Assembly: GCF_034702125.1 (NCBI RefSeq)
Contig: NW_026945764.1
Span: 414,305-478,304, forward strand
Direction: 5' to 3'
Source: Engraulis encrasicolus
Taxonomy: Eukaryota > Chordata > Actinopteri > Clupeiformes > Engraulidae
DNA length: 64,000 nucleotides
In this document: positions 12,195 to 24,285 of the stretch, one piece after another
How the letters are laid out: every line of letters begins with the position of its first letter
Numbering within the stretch: position 1 is the first letter of the stretch
Program-made: the position numbers and the translations under genes
Notes under the pieces: model-generated
The model's input: the letters and a program-made list of their open reading frames with translations, nothing else
Database searches by the model: none
Told to the model about the DNA's origin: nothing

Positions 12195-12652
12195 CTAAAA
12201 TGGATTGGTCACAGAGAAAAATAATGTCCAGTAGCTAAGTACACGCACCAAAAAATTGAAAAGCATGATTACAGAATGACAATAATGACATACAAATGAG
12301 GCATCTGTAACATAAAACCAATCTTCTTTTATTACTTGAATAACTAAAATGTCCCCCTGTTTTCCTGAATAGCTAAACATATCTACAGCATGCCCTGAAT
12401 CTAATTCTAAACTGGCTTCTGAAGACACGGTAGAAGTCATGAATGGAAACAACAAAAATAATTGTGGAAGGAAGAAATTGTGATGAAAAGTTTGATCATC
12501 AACCATGTGAGCTTTAAGACACTCTGCATGTAAAATCAGCTTGAGACCTGTCTGATCACACTCACAAATACCACTTTTCTCTGTGACATTCTCATCACAC
12601 ACACTGCACCCACACGGCTCAGTGAAGGCACTCTCACCCAGCTCACTCTGTG
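12195..12652 (-). CDS. Possible extra 3' exon, cysteine-rich, unrecognised
   Basis: On the minus strand a frame stays open from an AG acceptor-like site ('ccattacacag', about 12653) to a stop at about 12195. It begins SELGESAFTEPCGCSVCDEN and has cysteines spaced as in CGCSVC...CECD...HAECLKAH, which looks like a possible metal-binding cluster. The annotated start is a TTG preceded by a stop, so if real it must be an internal or terminal exon. It lies about 600 bp downstream of the repeat-tail exon (13260-13905). I do not recognise the family, and chance cannot be excluded. Confidence 0.25.
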
Positions 12653-12786
12653 TAATGGATGCCAACTAGCATAGTTTGGTGGTATAACATTACTGAACCT
12701 CCCTCCCGAAGCCTCATACAGTAGCCGTAGCACTGAGGTATCAGCCTGGTCCTTCAGCTATGAGATATTGTGCTATCGGGAGCGTG

Positions 12787-13028
12787 TCTATGTTCCCACA
12801 GCCCATTGGTCCCACAGCCCATTGGTCCCACATCACTAAGATTTTAAACAATATTTTTAGGCCTATTGGTTCTCTTGGTTTATGTGGGAACATGGAGTTG
12901 TAGAGCATAGGGCTTATATTTGAATAAGTTTGTAAAACTGTGGGAACATGGAGCAGCAGGAATAAGCTGGGACCATTTGGGCTGTGGGACCAATGGGCCG
13001 TGGGACCAATGGGCTGTGGGAACATAGA
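12787..13028. mobile_element. MITE with doubled inverted ends (CTATGTTCCCACAGCCCATT)
   Basis: The left end reads 'ctatgttcccacagcccatt' followed by a second 'cccacagcccattggtccca'. The right end is the mirror image, ending 'gggctgtgggaacatag'. The inner block is itself duplicated at both ends. About 240 bp, non-coding. A sub-motif 'tgtgggaacatggag' recurs twice internally. Confidence 0.75.
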
Positions 13029-13259
13029 GCTGACCCCGTGCTATCCCTCCCATGCCCGAACTGGAGCGTTGACTGGTACAGTGGGTTGTGGGCTCAAGCC
13101 CCATGAGGCAAACTTGCACAGTTACATCAGCACACATCCCCTCCCAGTCACTTCCAGCTACATAACCTGTCTCAGTTTTACACTTCACCTCTCTCTGGTC
13201 ACACACTGCTACCACCCTCTGTTGCACTCTCTTCCACTTCTTGGTAACACATACTGACA

Positions 13260-13905
13260 TTATTTCCTTTTCGTTTTTTGCTGACCCCTTGACATCTGGG
13301 GAGATTGGCAGGCACCCGCGCCCCTACCAGCACCCCTATGGGAAGTAGCATCACTGCCACCAGCAGTTGCATGAGAACCACCACGAGTATATAGTGCGCC
13401 ATCAACATCACTACCAGTAGGGACAGTATCAGTACCACTACCAGCAGTGGGGGTAGTTTTATCACCACCGCCACCCATAACATGACTACCAACAGCAGTG
13501 TCGACATGAACTCCACCAGCAGCAGTGTCGACATTAACTCCACCACCAGCAGCAGTGTAGCGAGGACCATCAACATCACTACCAGCGTCGACATTAACTC
13601 CACCACCAGCAGCAGTGTAGCGAGGACCATCAACATCACTACCAGTGTCGACATGAACTCCACCACCAGCAGCAGGGTAGCGAGGACCATCAACATCACT
13701 ACCAGTGTCGACATGAACTCCACCAGCAGCAGCAGCAGGCTGCTGGGTAACTTCACCACCCTCAGAGTGCACAGGACCGTCTACATTACTACCAGCAGTG
13801 TGCATACTACCACTTTTAGCCTCTTCATCCCTTGGTGTGCTGTGCTGTGCTTGGGGGTCAGACTTCCCACCTCTGCTGAAGAAACTTTTTTTCGGTGCAT
13901 CATAT
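13260..13905 (-). CDS. Terminal NLR-array exon: 20-residue tandem-repeat tail
   Basis: The exon begins after a good acceptor ('tttcttctcttacag', ending at 13906). The first base completes the codon left open by the LRR exon at 14102-14260, giving ...KIE-YDAPKKSFFSRGGKSD, and the frame runs 214 codons to a stop at 13260. Four near-identical 60-bp repeats give a 20-residue unit of the form GGGVHVDTGSDVDGPRYTAA, within a Gly/Ser/Thr/Asp-rich, cysteine-poor stretch. The C-terminal end is basic (KTKRK). The tail is predicted to be disordered and acidic. Known fish NLRs often end in LRR or B30.2; I do not recognise this ending. The phase match is what I see; expression is inferred. Confidence 0.6.
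13527..13766. repeat. Coding minisatellite, 60-bp unit, four copies
   Basis: 'gtcgacat' recurs at 13527, 13587, 13647 and 13707, a perfect 60-bp period, with a shorter related unit at 13500. Because 60 is divisible by three all frames stay open, which explains several overlapping open frames on both strands. Only the frame continuous with the upstream splice acceptor is called coding. Confidence 0.9.
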
Positions 13906-13962
13906 CTGTAAGAGAAGAAAACATAGGACCATGTGGATGTTAACCATCATGTGCTCTTTCAC

Positions 13963-13963
<1 letters not shown>

Positions 13964-14041
<78 letters not shown>
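13964..14041. repeat. (GA)n microsatellite in the last NLR intron
   Basis: About 39 GA dinucleotides occur within the 196-bp intron between 14102 and 13905. On the transcribed strand this is a (TC)n tract, which lies just upstream of the acceptor and may act as an extended polypyrimidine tract. Confidence 0.95.
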
Positions 14042-14044
<3 letters not shown>

Positions 14045-14101
14045 TTCAGATAGGATTTCCACACACTGTTTTTTCTATTATGGGAAAATGTCTCTACTCA
14101 C

Positions 14102-14260
14102 TCTATTTTTGTTTTTCCCATCAGATTAGAGATATGATTCACTCCTGAGTCTCCTAAATTGTTTCCCCTCAGATCCAGATATTCCAAATGTAATGGGTTT
14201 GATGTCAGAGCTGTTGTCAGGGCAACACAGCCCTTATCTTTTATACTGCATGTGTTCAGC
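14102..14260 (-). CDS. NLR LRR exon, type C (last LRR before the tail)
   Basis: A 159-bp exon between acceptor 'cccacag' and donor GTGAGT. It encodes LNTCSIKDKGCVALTTAL, then LDLRGNNLGDSGVNHISNLM, ending MGKTKIE. The LxxLDLRxNxLGDxG pattern is the ribonuclease-inhibitor-like LRR of NLR proteins. It is shorter than neighbouring C exons (174 bp) and lacks the usual KLQ ending, which fits a terminal LRR cap. It splices in phase to the repeat-tail exon at 13905. Confidence 0.8.
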
Positions 14261-14347
14261 CTGTGGGGAGCAAAACACACATTGAATAAATATTACAGTC
14301 CAATTAACAGTCTAATGACATTCCTTTGTTTCCTATAGGATAATGTT

Positions 14348-15058
14348 GACACAAGATGCAGCTATGCTAACGTCATAGCTGCACCTAAGGTACTATACAT
14401 GCAGGTTTCTTAAGAAAATTTAAAAATCAATTGTTTTGTTCAATATATAAATACCTACCTCACTGTCTGTAGTTTGCATGCTTCCTTCTTGAGTAGATGA
14501 GAAATCTGCTCTGCTCCCAAGTCTCCTAGATCATTATTACTCAGGTCCAGTTTTATCAGGTGTGAAGGGTTTGTAGTCAGAGCCTGGACTAAAGATGCAC
14601 AGCCATCTTTCTTTATATGGTTGTCATTTAGCCTGTAAAGAGAGGAAGACAAATGAGGTTACAGTTAAAGTGCTCAATTAGCTCTGTAGCACAGGCATAC
14701 TGTACATCTGCTCACATTCATCCATTCACACTACAAACATTATTTGTCATACAATTTCAGGAAAATTACCATTAAAATGTTGGTTTGGAAATGTTCAAAT
14801 TTGAGAGTTCAGGGAATGAACTGAAAAGTTCCTATGTACTTTACGTTTAACATAGAGTAGCAATTTCCCTCTAAGGAAGTAATGGCACATTTACCACATA
14901 GAAAACATGATGAGCCAGCATCTTCAATGAAATGGTGTTAATCTAATTTACCACCACACTTAACTACCTGTCACAAACACACCAAGCATGAGTTTGTATT
15001 CTTCCATTCGTATTGGAAATGAGCACATTACACATTGAACATTGATTAGTTGCACAAG
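14348..15058. repeat. Tandem duplicon, copy 1 (contains an LRR exon)
   Basis: About 711 bp that matches 15193-15898 almost base for base. The match starts at 'gacacaa.atgcagctat' and ends 'cattgattagttgcacaag'. It includes the LRR exon 14459-14632 and its flanking introns, showing recent duplication of an exon with intron. Confidence 0.85.
14459..14632 (-). CDS. NLR LRR exon, type C, duplicated copy 1
   Basis: A 174-bp exon between acceptor 'tttacag' and donor GTAGGT. It encodes 58 residues beginning LNDNHIKKDGCASLVQAL and containing LDLSNNDLGDLGAEQISHLL before a KLQTV ending. It is nearly identical to the next exon upstream (15302-15475), differing at about nine residues, including LVQALTT/LVEALIK and LGAEQISH/SGVEQISN. 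The leucine framework is intact, so the repeat could fold. Same splice phase as the rest of the array. Confidence 0.85.
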
Positions 15059-15192
15059 TGTCATACATTAGTTTCATGGATATCACCCAACATCACAAGA
15101 CCCAATATCTTTGGGAGTGCTCTAAATGCTCAAGGCTACCACAGCGTGTATTTTTTTTGCTGATTAGTGTACATTCATGAAGCGAGATAAAT

Positions 15193-15898
15193 TGACACAA
15201 AATGCAGCTATCCTATTATCATAGCTGCACCTATGGTACTATACATGCAGAGTTCTTAAGAAAAAAAAAAGCTATTGTTTGTCCAATATATAAATACCTA
15301 CATCACTGTCTGTAGTTTGCATGCTTCCTTCTTCAGTAGATTAGAAATCTGCTCTACTCCCGAGTCTCCTAGATCATTATTACTCAGGTCCAGTTTTATC
15401 AGGTGTGAAGGGTTTTTTATAAGAGCCTCGACTAAAGATGCACAGCCATCTTTCTTTATATGGTTGTTATTGAGCCTGTAAAGAGAGGAAGGCAAATTAG
15501 GTGGTTACAGTTGAAGTGCTCTGTAGCACAGGCATACTGTACATCTGCACACATGCATCAATTCAAACTACAAACATTGTTTGTCATACAATTTCAGGAA
15601 AATTACCATTACAATGTTGGTTTGAAAATTTTCAAATTTGAGAGTTCATGGAATGAACTGAAAAGTTCCTATGTAGTTTACATTTAACATAAAGTCGCAA
15701 TTTCCCTTTAAGGAAGAAATGGCACATTTACCACATAGAAAACATGATGAGACAACGTCTTCAATGAAATGGCGTTATTCTAATTTACCAGTTGACCTTA
15801 TTTACCTTTCACAAACACACCAAGCACGGATTTATATTTTTCCATTCATATTGGAAATGAGCACATTACACATTGAACATTGATTAGTTGCACAAGGC
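15193..15898. repeat. Tandem duplicon, copy 2 (contains an LRR exon)
   Basis: Second copy of the unit at 14348-15058. The 134 bp between the copies (15059-15192) reappears at about 20613-20700, so the natural continuation of copy 2 was displaced about 4.7 kb by insertions at 15899-20612. Confidence 0.8.
15302..15475 (-). CDS. NLR LRR exon, type C, duplicated copy 2
   Basis: A 174-bp exon between acceptor 'ttacag' and donor GTAGGT. It encodes LNNNHIKKDGCASLVEAL and LDLSNNDLGDSGVEQISNLL and ends KLQTVM. It is the paralogue of the exon at 14459-14632, produced by the 0.7-kb tandem duplication. Upstream (higher coordinate) the next exon is about 10.4 kb away across transposons. Confidence 0.85.
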
Positions 15899-16539
15899 GC
15901 AATGTGGGTTGTCTGACAGTCTGCTCTGAGCAAATCAAGAGGAAAACATATTCAACAAAGCAGAACAATGGAAAAGAAAGCATTTGTCCAGACAATGACG
16001 ATTACAACATTAAGAGGACTAAGGCAGACTTTTCAAACTTATAGGAAAATAAGTTGTTTGAACTGGAGCAATCCTGAAGATATTCGACTTGGTGATACTG
16101 GGTGATATCCATACGCCATATGCAAGTGTAGTTTTTAATTCATTAATTATGATACAGTTGCACTAATAATGTGTAGTGAATGGTTTTGGCTTGACACGTA
16201 CGTGCCGTGAATTCTTGTGATTGTCCTGAAGGCCAATACTTACAGTAGGACATCAATGAGCCACAACACAAAATTTCCATTTAAGAAATTATGAAAAGTT
16301 CATCATCATGAGATCATAGAAGCATGCACACATGAAGTCGTAGAAGGGATTTCCTCTTGAAGTTTCACCCTTGCTTTTCCTTTCACTAATGGTTGTTAAA
16401 CACAGACACCCCCCACCCCACAGATTTACTTCTTTAAATCTACTACAGTGTTGCCGTTTCTTAAGTAAATGCAGGCACTAAATGTGTTATTTTCAGTGTA
16501 TCAATGTGTCAATTATGATGCAGTGTAGTAAACGTTTTT
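15899..16539. other. Intronic duplicon remnants, no exon
   Basis: Parts such as 'ctgggtgatatccat' and 'gcactaataatgtgtagtga' also occur in the block at 37440-37600, which has 'ttgggtgatatccat' and 'gcactaataaagcgtagtga'. This is shared intron sequence of the NLR array, not coding. Confidence 0.6.
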
Positions 16540-17197
16540 GGTAACACTTTATTTTAGGGATACATCTATTAGCACTAATACATACAATATTAATGTCTGT
16601 GTAAGTAATGTGTAAGGCGTGTACTAAGCAAAATCAGACAGTTGTTAGACATTTATTCGCAAATGTCTTGTTCATGCCCAATTAGGGATTTGCAGAATAC
16701 AATGTTGCAGAATACAATGTGTATAAGCTACCGACACACTGTGTGAACGAACCCTGAACAGTGTGAAAACAGATGTGGAAAAAGGGTCCCTATTCTAAAG
16801 TGAAGGATTGCTCAGCCCTGATGGCTTAGGGCCCTCACACTACCGAGGTCCCCCTCATTGCCTAGGGCCCTCATACCAACTAGGCCCTCACTACCTAGAC
16901 GGCCCCCGCCAATCCCCGATCAACAAAGTGTAAGTAAGATGTCAATATTCTAATCAGAGCAGTTCTCTATTATTCTCTCGTTCACATTAAAGCAAGTGGG
17001 GTAATAGGAGCCTTTATATTGCAAGGATCGAACGTACACTTGTCAATGACGATGGGTTGGTGAGATGTAATTTTTTTCATGTACCACTGAGTTTTAATTG
17101 TAAAAAAACCCAAATAAATGCAGAACATTAGAATAATAGTTTTGAAGTGAAACTAGACTATTATTGTGTGATAATTAATGTAATGTTTGAGAACATT

Positions 17198-17428
17198 AGC
17201 TCCAAGAAGTGCAATGCATGATGGGTACGCAATCTAGGCCAACAGACAACCTACCCGGCTCTGAGTCTACCTACGTCCTTAGCTCCTCCCCTCACTCGTG
17301 CAATTTAGTTGTTATCCAAACAATTTGCCATGTACGTAACAACAGAAATATTATCATTGCTGCATTGGCCATGCATTGCATTTCTGACAAAGGGCGTACC
17401 CATCATGCACTGCACTTCTTGGAGCTAA
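17198..17428. mobile_element. MITE with 35-bp inverted ends, nested
   Basis: The left 'tagctccaagaagtgcaatg...gatgggtacgc' is mirrored at the right by 'gcgtacccatcatgc...cttcttggagcta', with TTA/TAA flanks. About 230 bp, no coding content. The LINE tail begins at its right border. Confidence 0.85.
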
Positions 17429-18540
<1,112 letters not shown>

Positions 18541-19201
18541 TTATCACAAAGGGATAGCTTCATTTCGCTTCCAAACTATTACTCATCGTTATATTCTGCA
18601 TTTATTGTAGAATTAAAACTAATTGGTGTATGAAAAAATGACATCTCACCACCCCACCGTCATTGAGAAGTTTACGTCCAATCCTTGCTATATAATGCTT
18701 CCTGTTACTCATTAAAACATTGAGTAGGAGAAATTAGAATTATATTTCAACATTAGCTGATGCAGATTAGGATAAGTTTTTACACTTTGCTTCCCAAGGG
18801 GGGCTGGGTAGAGTGGGGGCCCTAGGTAGTGTGGGGGCCCTAAGCCATGTGGGCTGAGCAATGCCTCACTTTAGAATAGGGACCCTTATTCCACATCTGT
18901 TTTCACACTGTTCAGGGTTTGTTCACACAGTGTACCAGGAGCTTATACACATTGTATTCTGGCCCTTACTGCTTACTCATAAATAGAAATCTAGGCCTAC
19001 TAGGTCCTTACTAAGGTTGTATTGGTAATAAATCCCTTATTGTGCATGAACAAGACATTTGCGAATAAATGTCTAACAACTGTCTGATTTTGCTTAGTAC
19101 ATGCCTTACAAGTTACTTACACAGGCATTAATATTGTATGTATTAGTGCTAATAGATGTATCCCTAAAATAAAGTGTTACCACGTTTTTCATTTGAAATA
19201 T

Positions 19202-20512
19202 CCAGATATGGGGATTTTTTTTTGTTGCAAGTTTCCTGAAGGCCAGTTCTCATAGGGCCGAGTACCAATCAGAAGTTTTCGGTTTCAGTTCCGGTTCCAG
19301 AACCTTTGTTTCGATGCTGGTTCCTGACGGTGCCATTTTCGGTTCCTATTTTATAAACACTCGGGATGATGAAAATAAAAAAATAAAAAACATAACCGAC
19401 CACAGAGCCTCCCTCATTATCCGGTTCAAGTCTCCGTGAAGTTCAAACATGGTTTTAAATCGAGAACCATATGATCTACAATCTAAACCCAACCCTATCC
19501 ATTTCGTGCTGCATGTCTTTGTCTCCGGTGAAAGATGTTCTCCCAGCGATGGGAAGCTACATGAGAAATCAGACTAATGTGCGATATCTGAATCTCTGCC
19601 TCACAGAACTGGTAGCTAAAACAAGAGTCAGTAATACTCTGTTCTATCCCATTCGCTCCCCTTCACGGCACAGGAGGGACACGGCAAGAAAAAACAAGTC
19701 AGGTGCATTGCAATAACAATTCGCCCGGCTACAATGTAATTCTAAAACAGCTGTAACTTTTCACATGGCTTTGTCCATTTACACTTATAGCAGCAGCGTT
19801 GGTCCATAAATTATGCCCACGGCTGTCAGTTACCCTGACGAGCCTGCCACACCCCCTCAGTCATTCCATGAGCTCAGAGCCGTATGGCTCTGAAACAGCT
19901 AGAGGGTCTTGCTTATCAAACTACCTACCTACTATCAAACGACTATCAAAACAACAAGGAGACATAGCCTACGCGCTTCTTTTAAAACATGTGCTGCGGG
20001 GGGGTTTTGGTCTCGCGCTCGGGCTATCAGTGTTACTGTCTGACCTGTCACTGCTGTCCTATCGACTGTAGGGATTTGGCCTGTTGAAAATTTTCAGATT
20101 TTTGGATTAAAATCAGGGAATATTGCCGTTTTTTGTAGCTTGAAGTTGACAGGTAGGCCTAGCCTATGCTGTTCTGGCAAAAGGTTATTTTAAACACTGG
20201 AAGCTTGTTACGCAAGCAGTGAAGCACTGGGTGCGCACCATTACAATTATACAGTACATTCCTTCCAAAAAAATGTCAGAATGTCCCAAAAATCAGTTCT
20301 TTGCACTGTCTGTAATTAGGTCTGTATCAAACGAAATACTGTTTGATGCAGATGATGAAGTGAGAGTCTGAAACGTGCAATTCAATTTTTGGGAGCATCA
20401 AGCAGATTTGAGAACCTTTACTTTACCTTTATCCAGATATGGGGACTTTTTTTTTTTTGCAAGTTTCCTGAAGGCCAGTTCTCATGACGTCATTGGTCCA
20501 CGACAGGGCTGC
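19202..20512. repeat. 60-bp intron segment repeated on both sides of a 1.2-kb unidentified block
   Basis: 'atccagatatgggga' + T-run + 'gcaagtttcctgaaggccag' + 'ttctcat' occurs at about 19201-19252 and again at about 20431-20485. The intervening 1.2 kb has 'cggtttcagttccggttcca' type sequence and short open frames without recognisable products. A tandem duplication or an insertion with rearrangement could explain it. Confidence 0.6.
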
Positions 20513-20612
20513 TGTTCATTCGTTCAGCTTAGTAAGACTAATACAATATTTTGCCAAAATAACCCAAATGATTCAAAGCAAAATATTCATGACAAGCTAA
20601 TATTGCTTAAGT

Positions 20613-20700
20613 GTCATACATTAGTTTCATGGATAGCACCCAACATCACAAGACCCAATATATTTGGGGGTGCTCTAAATGCTCTAGGCTACTTAATAAT
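20613..20700. repeat. Third copy of the 15059-15192 intron segment
   Basis: Shares 'gtcatacattagtttcatgg' and 'cacccaacatcacaagaccc' with 15059-15192. A diverged copy ('atcacccaatatctttggga') lies at 37756-37790. Confidence 0.7.
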
Positions 20701-20809
20701 AAATAAACCCAGGTTTCCTGCAATTGGTGACTGATAACTCTGGTGCTGTAACAACTGAGCTGCAAGTGTGCTGTGTGCTGCTCCCACAACTGAGAGCAAG
20801 ACAGCATGG

Positions 20810-20810
<1 letters not shown>

Positions 20811-20881
<71 letters not shown>
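20811..20881. repeat. (GA)n microsatellite
   Basis: About 35 GA units. Its Arg-Glu and Ser-Leu open frames are not genes. Confidence 0.95.
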
Positions 20882-20885
<4 letters not shown>

Positions 20886-20956
20886 AAGAGAGAGGGAGAG
20901 ATAGCATCCTCTCTTGATGCAGAAATTAAAAAATGAGACGAACCCTAATTGACCTT

Positions 20957-21110
20957 ATGGCCCTGCCGAGGCTCAAGTGGTAGGGCACTGCACTGCTATG
21001 CTGGCTACCTGGGTTTGATTCCAGCCTGTGTCAATTGCAGATCCTTTCCCATTGCTCTCTCTCATTTCCGGTACTGTCCTAATAAGCAAAAAGCCCCCAA
21101 CAAATACTAT
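20957..21110 (+). mobile_element. tRNA-derived SINE
   Basis: The head has an A-box-like 'ggctcaagtggtagggcact' and a B-box-like 'gggtttgattcc' at tRNA spacing, followed by the 'cctttcccattgctctctct' body. The antisense SINE at 9720-9850 appears to be the same family. RNA polymerase III internal promoter elements are implied by family knowledge; activity is not shown. Confidence 0.65.
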
Positions 21111-22415
21111 CTAAAAAAAATTAGCGACCTCATGAAATCAAGTCAGGAGCAATTGGTCAGTCTGAGCAATTCAATTTGAGTGTGCTACGTTCTCAGAATG
21201 TGCTATTGGCTTGCACACAGCATGAGACTATCACTCCGGCGCATCCCTTGGTGAGTGTCTGTGGAGGTTCAAGGTTTGTTTAACAAAAAAAAAAATCAAG
21301 AACATAAAGGGACAGCCCATACAGAACAAAATGGTTCAGAACCAGTGGCGTAACTATAGCAGGTGCAGCAGGTGCAGTCGCACCAGGGCCCGCGAACGGG
21401 CCCTCCGAAATGGTTCGCGGGCGCCTCCTGTATATTCGTTGATTGCGAGTCAAGAATGGATACGCAATGCAACCATTGTATTCTCATTACTTGTCCAGGC
21501 ACTATTTATAGACCATGGCACACTCCCACAAGACAGTGGGAATTTAGCAGCCATCAAATCAATTGCAAATGGGCCCTTTTAGTTACTATATTGCTACAGG
21601 TCATTACATGGGCAGTCAAATTATTCAGACAAATGTTTCAAATAGCAATAAAGGTAACACATGAACGCTATATTTGTGCATTTTATTTTTTACATTGCAG
21701 CCAGGAATTGTGGGATATATATTTTCATACACTATCATTGGCTGTATGTAAACAGGGAGCGCGAGTCGCCAGTGGTAACGTTCTGTTTGGAATTACCACA
21801 TGATTGATTCCCTTACCAATTCAAATTAAGTGCATGCTGGTCAGTCGAACGTGGCCTTTTGTCCTCATCTCATCTAATGCCTATGTTGTAGTAGTATGCG
21901 TTGTTGGCTTTCTTGAAGGCGGAATATAGGCTAAAATGAGTTTAGTCACTTCATTCGCCAACAATAGAGATGACTACTGGCTAGCAAGAACATCCTATGG
22001 ATATTAGACCTCCTTGGATATTATCTAATATTTCGAAGATGCTACGAAGAAGCTAAGAGCAGGTTTCCCTATAATAATGTCCGCCGTGACATTACCGGTA
22101 TATTGATTTCATATCACTCATCTTCTTCAGGTATTCTCCAATTGTTGTCACATTTATAGTCCAGGGTCTGGCTAAACAAAAGAGGCACATTTTTAACGGT
22201 GTCCATTCTAGTTTGTAATCTGTGACAGCGGTATTGCTGTAGTTATTCCCAGCGTTATAACTTAGTTGTGTGTTCTCCAATTGACAACTAGCGTAAGCAA
22301 TGGGTGTTAAATACTGGAAGAATCGCTCACAAGGTGATACAAGCATGAAACTAGGCACAAGTGTTCATTAGGACATGCTTATCAATGTCAGGGGTGGAGG
22401 CACTCAGAATTCCAT

Positions 22416-22428
22416 GTTGCCTAGCAAC
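22416..22428. promoter_or_regulatory. Perfect match to an RFX X-box consensus
   Basis: GTTGCCTAGCAAC fits the X-box GTNRCC-N(0-3)-RGYAAC bound by RFX transcription factors, and related half-sites follow within 40 bp ('ggttgctagg', 'cctagcaacc'). It lies inside the 21343-25344 transposon. Binding is inference from consensus only. Confidence 0.35.
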
Positions 22429-24084
22429 GGTTGCTAGGTAAAGCACTTTCCCTAGCAACCAGTATCAATTATGCCATTTCTGATTGATTTTGTGGTATGA
22501 AGGCATCTGTGTCCTGAGACATTGTCCTAAAATCACTGTAGCAATGCTTCAAGAAGTTATATGGCACATATGTACCATAATGACCCCTTATGTCATTTTA
22601 TCCACCCAAAATCATTGTCATTGTGCTATCTTTATATACATGTACCAAATACTGCCAACTGACCAGGCAAAAAAAAAAATCAGGAAGAAAGAATGCATAC
22701 AGTATAGTACATGATACATACGTGCTGTGTTGAGAAGTGTCATCTGACAGTGATCCTCATGCTTACCCCAGTATTATTCATTATTATATCCAAAACTAAA
22801 TGGACTAATATATTTAGGATGACTGTAAAATTCTTTCAACCTAAAGGGCCTAATTATATGTCAAGTTAAAGATAAGTTACATTCAAAACAACAGATATTA
22901 TTTGGAATGCAAAGACATGTGTTTCTCTATATACTGGTCAGGTTAATAATATCACACCCCTATACTGAGTGTATATTGTATTTACAAAGTTAAAAGTACC
23001 AAACCTTTCATTTCTATATAACACTAGGCTATAATATTTCTACTATCGATTACTATCGACTATAGCTAGACAGAATTTAAACATTTTCAATTGGCAGAAT
23101 TTCACTGCCAAAGGCATTGTTTTCTTACAGTCAGCTTTGTGTAGTCAGTGCATTTGAGATGCGCATAAACACATAGTCTTGACATCTGCTCTATCAAGAA
23201 CACTTCAGCAACTCTGGACAATTTGCACTGGTTTTAGGCAAATTTGACCAAAGAACCTTCCACCATGCTGAGCCAGTCCATCCCCACTCAGCCAGAGAGG
23301 ACAACTGCTGATACAACACTACATGCCTGCATAGCAATAGCCAACTGCCCTCTTGATATGCTGTGGCAGGATAGCCTTGGTGAGTGGGAGTCATTGGATC
23401 GCAACTGTTTAGAGAAGCCTTCTTGAGATAGAATCACAGAACTCACACCTTGACCATCTCTTAGGGAGGTGTGACATTAACAACTGTAGATATATATATA
23501 TGAATCCTCACTATACCCTACCTCAAGACCTGAAGATGATACTTAAGCATTATGAATGTGTATTCCCTATATGTTTGTCTAGTAATTGATACAATAAAGA
23601 TGTTTGTGTCACAAGTCTTATTTTCTCTCGCTGACCCATGGGCACCGGAGGAGGTGCGACAGGCAGCAATGCCCAGCAGGTATTAACAGCTACCTGTACA
23701 ATCCTGATGAGGAGTGAAATGTTCCTTGAGCATTGTTCAAGAGTAACCCAGTCATAGATGAAGGTGTTTAAAGACCACACACATTCTTCCCAAAACCCTC
23801 ACCATTTTGCCAGATTCACAAACATCAGCTATGGCAAAAGACTGAAATTGGTTTCCATAGTGTTCACAGTCTGAGTTCCACAGCTAATAGTCTGAATGTA
23901 TTGTGAGTAAGTTTGCATGCATGATGAGATATGCTTATGCTATATGCTTATGCTATAATTACAGTAATATCAATGGTACACCACACTGACCGCTCAGCAC
24001 CACATAGACTAGCCTAGTTTGAAATGAATATTCTTCCCCAAAGCTGTCACTAAAGTGAACTTACACTTACTGGAATGTATTCAT

Positions 24085-24285
24085 CTACAGTATAAAGGAC
24101 TGTGCACCTCGTAGGGAAGCTCAAATCTCAGTATACTTTGTATAATGACAATAAAGGCTTTCTGTTCTATTCTATTCTATTCCATTCTATTCTATTCTAT
24201 TCTATTCTATTCTATTCTATTCTATTCTATTCTATTCTATTCTATTCTATTCTATTCTATTCTATTCTATTCTATTCTATTCTAA
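24085..24285 (+). repeat. Non-LTR-type 3' end with (TTCTA)n tail
   Basis: 'tttgtataatgacaataaag' followed by about 24 TTCTA units is the typical end of a retroposed element with a pentamer tail. The 5' limit of the insert inside the hAT element could not be located. Confidence 0.65.

Noticed and set aside
13199..13759. Open frame with repeated hydrophobic segments (TLVVMLMVLATLLLVV), looking like a multi-span membrane protein
   Set aside because: It is the out-of-frame reading of the 60-bp coding minisatellite; the frame joined to the upstream splice acceptor is the other one.
19471..20071. Two open frames of 81 and 90 codons in the 1.2-kb unidentified block
   Set aside because: No recognisable motifs, and they lie between duplicated intron segments.
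20957..21030. Functional tRNA gene
   Set aside because: A- and B-box resemblance is present but the cloverleaf is not convincing and a SINE body follows; treated as SINE.
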